The notes beneath the pieces are model-generated. The model saw only the letters and a program-made list of their open reading frames with translations, made no database searches and was not told the DNA's origin. From Streptomyces niveus (GTDB lineage Bacteria; Actinomycetota; Actinomycetes; Streptomycetales; Streptomycetaceae), in contig NZ_CP018047.1 in NCBI RefSeq assembly GCF_002009175.1, forward strand, positions 6,820,001 to 6,884,000: 64,000 nt of DNA, in the 5' to 3' direction. A program made the translations under genes and the position numbers. Positions 58,031 to 64,000 of the stretch are shown in pieces. Every line of letters starts with the position of its first letter. Position 1 is the stretch's first letter.

Positions 58031-59941
58031 TCAGAGCTGCGGCGGATCCCCCGGCCCGCGCCCCCGGTCCACCGGCCCCCGGCCCGACAGGACCTCGCCG
58101 TACGCCTGCATCAGATCCGGCAGCCGCAGCGTGGCGAGATCGTCTCGCCCCGGTGTGCTGCCGTAACCCGAGAGCCGCAGATCGCGGTACGCGCAGCTCT
58201 TCTCGTACAGCGTGCGCAGGAAGCGGCCGTTGCCCAGCTCGTCGATCCAGCCCTGGTCGACGACATGGCCACTGATGCTGCGCAGCTCGTCCAGCGCCTC
58301 CTCGTCCCACACGTCGTCGTTCTCGGCGGCCAGCACCTCGCCGATCGCGGTCAGTTCGAGGGGCCGGTAGCTGGGGAAGTCGACGCGCGTCGTGAAACGG
58401 GAGGAGAGACCGGGGTTGGTCGCGAGCAGCCGGTCCATGCCCTCCGGGTAGCCGGCGAGTATCACCACGAGATGGTTCCGGTTGTCCTCCGCGCGCTTCA
58501 GCAGCACCTGAAGGGCCTCGTCGCCGTACGCGTCGCCCTTGCTGTAGCCCGAGTTGGCGAGGCTGTACGCCTCGTCGACGAACAGCACGCCGCCGATCGC
58601 CGAGTCGATCAGCTCGTTCGCCTTCACTGCCGTCTGGCCCAGGAACTCGCCGACCAGATCGGCCCGTTGTGCTTCGACCAGATGGTCACCGCCGAGCAGC
58701 CCGAGCGCGTAGAAGACCCGGCCGAGGATGCGCGCGACGGTCGTCTTGCCGGTGCCCGAGGGGCCGGAGAAGACGAAGTGACGCTTGGGCGGCTGTACGG
58801 GCAGCCCCTGACCGGCCCGTAACCGCGCCATGTTGAGCTGTGCGGACAGCGCCTTGACCTGGCGCTTCACCGGTTCCAGACCGACCATCCGCTCCAGTTC
58901 GGCCAGCGCCTCGGCGAGCAGGGCCGGATCGGTCGGGCGGTCCGGGAACTGCGGGGGAGCGGGCTGCGACGGTACGCCCGCCTTCTCCCGTATCCCGTCC
59001 ACCGGGTCCACCGGAGTCGGCGGAACACCCCCGCCGAAGGGGGACTGGCCCTCGGCGCCCGGCCTCGGGTCGGGCCCCTGCGGATACTCGCCGTCGACCT
59101 GCGCGTCCAGCGCGTCCTGACCGAAACCGGCCAGCGCGACCGACGCGAGCCCCGCCGAATCGTCCGCCCCGTCGTACCCGTCGGAGTCGGTGATCGCCGC
59201 GAGCCGCGCGGCGGTGTCCATGAAGGTCGGGTCCGTACGGTGCACGGCCCGGTACAGCGGCAGCGCGGCGGCGCTCCGCCCGGTCCCCTCGTGCGCGCGC
59301 GCCAGCCAGTAGCGCAGCTCCTTGCGCTGCGGCTGTTCGCTGCGACAGCGCATCAGCGATGTCGAGAGCAGCGGCTCGGCCTGTCCGTACATCTCCAGCC
59401 GGACGCGTGCCATGCCGCCGAAGAGGCCCGCCTCGATGCCCAGCAGCGGGTCGTTGACCAGGGATTCGGTGTGGCGCACCAACTGGTCCCAGTCCTTGAC
59501 CAGATAGGCCCGGCAGGCGTGCAGGAAACGCACATGGGGATCGGCGTCCACGGGCGGCAGTCCGGCGAGCGCGCGGTCCAGCTCGGGCACATGCCGGCCG
59601 TCGAGCCAGTGCGAGGCGTGCGCGAGCAGCAGGTCGCGCCGGCTCTCCAGCACGGGCTGCACCCACCAGCCCAGCCAGTACCAGGAGTTGAGCGTACGGC
59701 GGTGGCGGGAGCGCTGCTCGCCGAAGCGGTCACGGTGGCGGTACATGTGCAGCAGCGCGGTCGTGGTGTCGACCCGTAGCGCGTGCAGCCCCAGCCAGCC
59801 GTCCGCCATTCCGGGGTCGAGCCGTACGGCCTCCCGGAACTCCTCCTCCGCCTGTGGATACGCCCCCATCGTGTAAGCATCCACACCACGTACCCACGCG
59901 AGATCGGCCGGGGCTCCAGCGCCCTGCGTGCCGATGTCCAT
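58031..59941 (-). CDS. TPR-containing AAA+ ATPase of the CbxX/CfqX (EccA-like) family
   Basis: 636 aa starting MDIGTQGAGAPADLAWVRGV. Residues 15-275 are TPR-like helices (AYTMGAYPQAEEEFREAVRL, AYLVKDWDQLVRHTESLVND). A linker leads to the AAA+ domain from about 345 (LERMVGLEPVKRQVKALSAQ). Walker A is GPSGTGKTTVA, Walker B is GGVLFVDEAYSLA, and the sensor region is NPGLSSRFTTRVDFPSYRPL. The layout equals EccA of type VII secretion, but no ESX genes are nearby. Start chosen by gggggg spacing and TPR onset. A long leader with a possible small RNA precedes it. Confidence 0.88.
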   Translation of the reverse strand: MDIGTQGAGAPADLAWVRGVDAYTMGAYPQAEEEFREAVRLDPGMADGWLGLHALRVDTTTALLHMYRHRDRFGEQRSRHRRTLNSWYWLGWWVQPVLESRRDLLLAHASHWLDGRHVPELDRALAGLPPVDADPHVRFLHACRAYLVKDWDQLVRHTESLVNDPLLGIEAGLFGGMARVRLEMYGQAEPLLSTSLMRCRSEQPQRKELRYWLARAHEGTGRSAAALPLYRAVHRTDPTFMDTAARLAAITDSDGYDGADDSAGLASVALAGFGQDALDAQVDGEYPQGPDPRPGAEGQSPFGGGVPPTPVDPVDGIREKAGVPSQPAPPQFPDRPTDPALLAEALAELERMVGLEPVKRQVKALSAQLNMARLRAGQGLPVQPPKRHFVFSGPSGTGKTTVARILGRVFYALGLLGGDHLVEAQRADLVGEFLGQTAVKANELIDSAIGGVLFVDEAYSLANSGYSKGDAYGDEALQVLLKRAEDNRNHLVVILAGYPEGMDRLLATNPGLSSRFTTRVDFPSYRPLELTAIGEVLAAENDDVWDEEALDELRSISGHVVDQGWIDELGNGRFLRTLYEKSCAYRDLRLSGYGSTPGRDDLATLRLPDLMQAYGEVLSGRGPVDRGRGPGDPPQL

Positions 59942-60174
59942 CAGGCCCCCCACAAACCATGACCCCGTGATGTCCCGCCGGGCGGGCGCCCGTCGGCAGA
60001 GCGTGCTGAACCACCTTGTCGTGGACGGGAATTGACCTCTGACCAACCCAACCAAGGGGCATCGTACCTGCGCAGAGGGTGCGCGACTAAGGGCGCCGCC
60101 CTCATGCCCGCGCCGGTGACCCAGGGTGATCGCTGGGTGGGGGACGGCGCCGGGAGGCGGCGAAGAGAGCAGAA
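59942..60174 (-). other. Long 5' leader of the TPR-AAA+ gene
   Basis: About 230 bp between the hairpin at 60175-60212 and the ATG, with no convincing ORF or second promoter. If the upstream hairpin is read through, this becomes leader sequence. Confidence 0.3.
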
Positions 60175-60276
60175 CGAAGCCCCCGATCACGGGGGAACAA
60201 CCGGGGGCTTCGCGTCTGCGGCGGCTCCGAAAAGCCGCACATTGAGAACGTAAGACCTGTCCCACCCCTTGGTCAA
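60175..60276 (-). ncRNA. Candidate small RNA or attenuator upstream of the TPR-AAA+ gene
   Basis: On the minus strand, TTGACC (60276-60271), 18-bp spacer and TACGTT (60252-60247) form a strong promoter starting near 60240. The transcript would fold GCGGCT-N6-AGCCGC (60238-60221), then a 10-bp perfect stem (60212-60203 with 60184-60175), followed by TTCTGCTCTCTTC. This is a roughly 70-nt RNA with its own terminator, or an attenuator controlling the gene 235 bp on. Confidence 0.45.
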
Positions 60277-60314
60277 GCCGAGTTGAGGCACCTTCGGGGC
60301 TGATTTCCGACTGC

Positions 60315-60944
60315 TCAGTACGGAGGGAATGTCCCGTCACCGTAGGTGACAGGTTCAACCTCTGGCGCATTCGCACGAGTTCCGGGCAGCCACTTGTATC
60401 CCTGCTGCCACTCACGCACCAGAACATCGGCGAAGGGACGCGAGGGATCGGCCGCGAAATGGCTCGTCTCCGCCCGCGTCCAGCCGTCCCAGAAGACCGA
60501 CAGGTCCGGTCCGTCGCGCTCGCGGCCCCGCCGCCAGGACTCCCCGGCGCCCCGCTCCATCCACAGCAGCCTCGCCAGCCACGGCCGTACCGCCGCCCGG
60601 CCCGCGCCCACCCCCTCGATGAGGACCACCGGCGCGGGAGGCAGTGGCAGGGGCGCACGGAAGCGCCGCAGCGTCCAGTCGTACGGCGCGTACCGCGCGG
60701 TTGCGCCCTGCGAGAGGGGGCCCAGTACGTCGTCGGTCAGCCGCCGCGTCCAGTCGAAGAACGCGTCGTGCGTGGCCAGGTCGTCCAGGTGCAGCACGGG
60801 CGCGCCGCCGAGCGCGGCGGCGAGCCGCGCGGCGCAGGTGCTCTTGCCGGAACCGGCGTGGCCGTCGACCGCGACCAGCCGGACCGGGCCGCAGGAGGGC
60901 GGCAGCGCGCGCAGTGCCGTCGCGGCTTCGGTGAGGTCGTCCAC
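60315..60944 (-). CDS. P-loop nucleoside/uridine kinase-like protein
   Basis: 209 aa. The Walker A VAVDGHAGSGKSTCAARLAA lies at about 24-43. HLDDLATHDAFFDW follows, like the D-D-F region of uridine kinases, and VVLIEGVGAGRAA is the Walker B-type strand. Such proteins are annotated uridine kinase-like; the substrate may be a nucleoside or other small alcohol. Divergent from the C39-like peptidase gene. Confidence 0.8.
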   Translation of the reverse strand: MDDLTEAATALRALPPSCGPVRLVAVDGHAGSGKSTCAARLAAALGGAPVLHLDDLATHDAFFDWTRRLTDDVLGPLSQGATARYAPYDWTLRRFRAPLPLPPAPVVLIEGVGAGRAAVRPWLARLLWMERGAGESWRRGRERDGPDLSVFWDGWTRAETSHFAADPSRPFADVLVREWQQGYKWLPGTRANAPEVEPVTYGDGTFPPY

Positions 60945-61014
60945 CCGGTCAGCCTATGCGCGGACGGGCGCGCTCCGGCGCGGTCCCGTGCGCTGGAGCC
61001 GTGTCAGTGGTGGA

Positions 61015-61028
61015 GACCAATATTGGTC
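61015..61028. promoter_or_regulatory. 14-bp perfect palindrome in a divergent promoter region
   Basis: GACCAATATTGGTC lies between the kinase gene (start 60944, minus) and the peptidase gene (start 61132, plus). It is A/T-rich in the middle and a plausible operator; the binding protein is unknown. Confidence 0.4.
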
Positions 61029-61131
61029 CGGCGACGCGAGACGAATCGCTGGCCGAAGCCGTTCGGGAGCCGCGATAGTTGGCGGACTGTCGTGCACATA
61101 CCAGTGAAGAGACCAGTGACCCGGGGGTCCC

Positions 61132-62535
61132 ATGAACAGCCCAGCAGCATCCTGGAACAGCCCGGCGTCGCGCCGTACGGTGCTCGCCACCGCCCTCGCG
61201 GCGGCCGGCGCGGGCGCGCTCTCCGCCGCGGCGCCCGCCCTGGCCGCCGCTCCCGCCGCACCGTCCACCCGCTCCGGCGCCCCGGCCGCCCACCACCGCG
61301 CGGCCACCCCCGTGGACAACCGGTTCTGGAGCTCCGCCACCGACTGGCGCGGCGGTACGGCCAACGGCACGAAGGTCCTCTCCGGCAGCCGCTCCGGACT
61401 GGTCATCGCCACCCCGGCGGGCAGCACCGACTACACGGACCCGCACACCGGGAGGACCAGCTCCTGGGAGTACGCGACCTGGACCTCACCCGTCCACCGC
61501 TCCAAGGTCCCGGCCACCGAGGCGATCGTCTCCTGGAACGCCGACACCCCCGACGGCACCTGGATCCAGACCGAGCTGCGCGGCACCTACTCCGACGGCG
61601 GCACGACCCCCTGGTATGTGATGGGCCGCTGGGCGTCCGGGGACGGCGACATCCGCCGTACGTCCGTCGACGACCAGAGCGACGACCGCAGCAGCGTCTG
61701 GACCGACACCTTCGCCGTCGACGACCCGGCGAGCGGACTGCGCCTCGCGTCGTACCAGCTCCGCCTCACCCTCCACCGCAAGCCGGGCACCACGCTCACG
61801 CCCACGGTCCGGCGGGTCGGCGCGATGGCCTCGGACATCCCCGACCGCTTCACCGTCCCGGCCGCCGCGCACCAGGTGGCGCGCGAGCTGAACGTGCCGC
61901 GCTACTCGCAGAACACGCACGTCGGCCAGTACCCGGAGTACGACAACGGCGGCGAGGCCTGGTGCAGCCCCACCTCCTCACAGATGATCATCGAGTACTG
62001 GGGCCGTAAGCCCACCGCCGACGATCTCGCCTGGGTCAACCCGGCCTTCGCCGACCCGCAGGTCTGCCACGCGGCCCGGTACACCTTCGACCACCAGTAC
62101 GACGGCTGCGGCAACTGGCCCTTCAACGCGGCCTACGCGACCACCTACAAGGACATGAACGCCGTCGTCACCCGGCTCGGCTCGCTCACCGACGTCGAGC
62201 GGCTGATCCGCGCCGGCATCCCGGTCATCACCTCGCAGTCCTTCCTGGCGAGCGAGCTGACCGGCGCGGGCTACGGCACCTCCGGCCATCTGATGACCGT
62301 GATCGGCTTCACGGCGGCCGGGGACGTGATCGCCAACGACCCCGCCTCGCCGAGCAACGAGGCCGTACGGCGGATCTACAAGCGCCGCGAGTGGGAGAAC
62401 ATCTGGCTGCGGACCAAGCGGTACAACGCCTCGGGCACGGTCGTCTCCGGCACCGGCGGCGTCTGCTACCTCTACTGGCCCGTGGAGCCCACCTCGGCCC
62501 AGCGCAAGGCGCTGGAGGCCGTGGGCGTGCGCTGA
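61132..62535 (+). CDS. Secreted C39-like cysteine peptidase (Tat substrate)
   Basis: 467 aa. Residues 13-40 are a Tat signal: SRRTVLATALAAAGAGALSA and AAPALA. A beta-rich domain covers about 55-240. The Peptidase_C39_2 domain follows (about 245-440) with NVPRYSQNTHVGQYPEYDNG, the nucleophile in GEAWCSPTS, the catalytic His in SGHLMTVIGF, and ANDPAS. Homologs are exported, folded hydrolases of unknown substrate. The first 12 residues before the twin Arg are polar. Confidence 0.9.
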   Translation: MNSPAASWNSPASRRTVLATALAAAGAGALSAAAPALAAAPAAPSTRSGAPAAHHRAATPVDNRFWSSATDWRGGTANGTKVLSGSRSGLVIATPAGSTDYTDPHTGRTSSWEYATWTSPVHRSKVPATEAIVSWNADTPDGTWIQTELRGTYSDGGTTPWYVMGRWASGDGDIRRTSVDDQSDDRSSVWTDTFAVDDPASGLRLASYQLRLTLHRKPGTTLTPTVRRVGAMASDIPDRFTVPAAAHQVARELNVPRYSQNTHVGQYPEYDNGGEAWCSPTSSQMIIEYWGRKPTADDLAWVNPAFADPQVCHAARYTFDHQYDGCGNWPFNAAYATTYKDMNAVVTRLGSLTDVERLIRAGIPVITSQSFLASELTGAGYGTSGHLMTVIGFTAAGDVIANDPASPSNEAVRRIYKRREWENIWLRTKRYNASGTVVSGTGGVCYLYWPVEPTSAQRKALEAVGVR

Positions 62536-62662
62536 GCCGTCCCACGGGGCGCCGGGGGGCTTCTCCATAGCCCACCCGGCGCCACAGGCGCCCTCGGCCC
62601 TCGTCAGCGGGTCTGCAATACTGCGGATCTCCTGAGACGGCCGAGACCTGGGACGCGCGGAT

Positions 62663-63319
62663 TTGAACAACAGGCAGCAGCGTGGCGAGAGCGAGCGGGC
62701 GCAGTTGCGTCGCTCCGAACTCATCGCCACCGGCCGGAAGTTGTTCGCCGACACGTCGTACGACGCCCTGTCGATGGACGACATCGCCCAGCACGCGGGT
62801 GTCGCCAAGGGGCTGATCTACTACTACTTCAAGAACAAGCGCGGCTATTACCTCGCCATCATCGAGGACTCGGTGATGGAGCTGGTCTCGCTCGCGTCGG
62901 GCGGCGGTGACCTGCCGAGCACCCAGCGCGTACAGCGCACCGTCGAGGCGTATCTGCGCTTCGCCGAGTTCAACGAGGCCGCCTACCGGACGATCATCAC
63001 GGGCGGCGTCGGCTTCGACACCCAGGTGCAGGCGATCCGCGACGCGGTGCGTACGGGGCTGGTCTCCACCGTCGCCGAGGGCGCGTACGGCCGCCAGGAC
63101 ATCCCGCCGATCGCCAGACTCGCCCTGCTCGGCTGGCTCAGCAGCGTCGAGTGGCTGACGCTCGAATGGCTGGAGCACCGCGACGAGCTGACCCGGGAGA
63201 TCCCGCGCGATCTGCTGGTGCGGATGCTGCGGCACACGCTCAACACGATCGAGGAGTTCGCGCCGGAGTGCCCGGCGCCGCCGCCGGACCCGGACTTCCG
63301 CCCGTACACCGGCCGCTGA
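62663..63319 (+). CDS. TetR family regulator
   Basis: 218 aa from TTG (MNNRQQRGESERAQLRRSEL). The helix-turn-helix is at about 20-62 (IATGRKLFADTSYDALSMDD, AGVAKGLIYYYFKNKRGYYL). The C-terminal domain is helical (LRFAEFNEAAYRTIITGGVG). No obvious target operator nearby. TTG is the only sensible start at the family position, and the ribosome site is weak (gggacg). Regulates unknown genes; neighbouring peptidase or chitinase are possible. Confidence 0.85.
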   Translation: MNNRQQRGESERAQLRRSELIATGRKLFADTSYDALSMDDIAQHAGVAKGLIYYYFKNKRGYYLAIIEDSVMELVSLASGGGDLPSTQRVQRTVEAYLRFAEFNEAAYRTIITGGVGFDTQVQAIRDAVRTGLVSTVAEGAYGRQDIPPIARLALLGWLSSVEWLTLEWLEHRDELTREIPRDLLVRMLRHTLNTIEEFAPECPAPPPDPDFRPYTGR

Positions 63320-63364
63320 CGGCCCGTCAGGGCACGTTCGCCGGAAAGCGCAGAGAGCGCCGGA

Positions 63365-63401
63365 GGGCGCCGGGCAGGCTCGCTGAGCCTGCCCGGCGCC
63401 C
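63365..63401. terminator. Bidirectional terminator, TetR / chitinase
   Basis: Perfect 17-bp stem (arms 63365-63381 and 63385-63401) with a 3-nt loop between convergent stops. Confidence 0.9.
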
Positions 63402-63428
63402 GTTGACCGAACGCGTGTCCCGACCCGG

Positions 63429-64000
63429 CTAGTTGATCGCCTTGATCAGCTCACCGTCGGACGTGTCGCCGCTCAGCTCCCAGAAGAAGGTGCCTCCCAG
63501 GCCCTGCTCGTTCTTGTAGTCCATCTTGGTGCCGATGGTGGCGGGGGTGTCGTAGCTCCACCAGTTGTTGCCGCAGTGCGCGTACGCCGTACCGGCCACG
63601 GTGCCGTTGGCCGGGCAGGTGTTCTTCAGGACCTTGTAGTCCTCGATGCCCGCCTCGTACGTGCCGGCCGCCGCGCCCGTCGCGCTGCCGCCCGGCTCGG
63701 ACCGGGTGACCCCGGTCCAGCCGCGCCCGTAGAAGCCGATGCCGAGCAGCAGCTTCTCGGCGGGAACGCCCTTGGCCTTCAGCTTGGTGATCGCCGCGTC
63801 GGAGTTGAAGCCCTCCTGCGGGATGCCGTCGTACGACGTGAGCGGCGAGTGCGGAGCCGTGGGGCCCTGCGCCGCGAACGCGCCGAAGAAGTCGTACGTC
63901 ATCGGCAGGTACCAGTCGAGGTACTGGGCCGCCGTGCCGTAGTCGGTGGCGTCGATCTTGCCGCCGTCGGAGCCGTCGGCGGTGATGGCCGCCGTGACCA
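63429..64000 (-). CDS. GH18 family chitinase, C-terminal part (runs off the window)
   Basis: 190 residues of the C-terminal end. YLPMTYDFFGAF is the late barrel strand of GH18 chitinases, followed by LLLGIGFYGRGWTGVTRSEP and WWSYDTPATIGTKMDYKNEQ. GLGGTFFWELSGDTSDGELI is the last barrel strand with the conserved Trp. The catalytic D-x-x-D-x-D-x-E motif would lie upstream, beyond the window. It presumably degrades chitin outside the cell. The gene continues past position 64000 on the minus strand. Confidence 0.92.
   Translation of the reverse strand, partial: VTAAITADGSDGGKIDATDYGTAAQYLDWYLPMTYDFFGAFAAQGPTAPHSPLTSYDGIPQEGFNSDAAITKLKAKGVPAEKLLLGIGFYGRGWTGVTRSEPGGSATGAAAGTYEAGIEDYKVLKNTCPANGTVAGTAYAHCGNNWWSYDTPATIGTKMDYKNEQGLGGTFFWELSGDTSDGELIKAIN

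Noticed and set aside
58031..59941. Type VII secretion locus
   Set aside because: Only the EccA-like ATPase is present; no WXG100, EccC, EccD or mycosin gene is nearby.

Overview
The window is chromosomal DNA of a Streptomyces-like actinomycete. The evidence is uniformly high GC with strong third-position GC bias, many GTG/TTG starts, several probable leaderless genes, and the conserved order nusB-bldD-pyr operon-sIHF-gmk-rpoZ-coaBC-metK-priA-fmt-rsmB-rpe followed by the rib, his and CNNM genes. The developmental regulator BldD and the actinobacterial factor sIHF point to Streptomyces specifically.

Layout. 1-1.1 kb: 3' end of nusB and, convergent to it, bldD with its own BldD-box operator. 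1.2-11.5 kb: the pyrimidine operon pyrR-pyrB-pyrC-(PH-like membrane protein)-carA-carB-pyrD-pyrF, tightly packed with 4-8 bp overlaps and a PyrR-type RNA loop beside the pyrR ribosome binding site. 11.6-21.6 kb: nucleoid, nucleotide, coenzyme A, SAM, replication-restart and translation housekeeping genes, separated by strong perfect hairpins. 21.6-31.5 kb: regulators and small enzymes: a flavin-barrel protein and TetR pair sharing an operator motif, a Cdd1-like protein, a MerR-TIGR03086 fusion, rpe, a SorC-type regulator, GuaB1 (GMP reductase type), a SigB/SigF-type sigma factor convergent with an RsbW-like kinase, and an SGNH hydrolase. 31.8-36 kb: an Lrp-type regulator beside a nitrilase-family amidase and a tryptophan/phenylalanine 2-monooxygenase-like flavoenzyme; together these could turn an aromatic amino acid into the arylacetamide and then the arylacetic acid. 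36-41 kb: DUF5995 protein, uracil permease, and a divergent MFS exporter / ROK regulator pair.

41.0-47.7 kb is a foreign island that I read as a dead Tn7-like transposon. Its two ends carry inverted arrays of the same motif with mirrored spacing (21/31 bp on the left, 20/31 bp on the right). Inside are broken tnsA and tnsB genes (nonsense codons, frameshifts, loss of catalytic residues) and a tnsC stub. tnsB is split by a DUF2975/HTH cassette and a 126-bp inverted-repeat element. Other cargo, partly decayed, follows.

47.8-53.3 kb: an NAD(P)-binding protein, then an FMN riboswitch and the riboflavin operon ribD-ribE-ribM-ribBA-ribH. 53.4-58 kb: hisE, hisG, a second PH-like protein and two CNNM/CorC-type transporters. 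58-64 kb: a TPR-AAA+ protein with a long leader that may hold a small RNA or attenuator, a small P-loop kinase, a Tat-exported C39-like peptidase, a TetR regulator, and the 3' end of a GH18 chitinase running off the window. I saw no rRNA, tRNA or CRISPR array.
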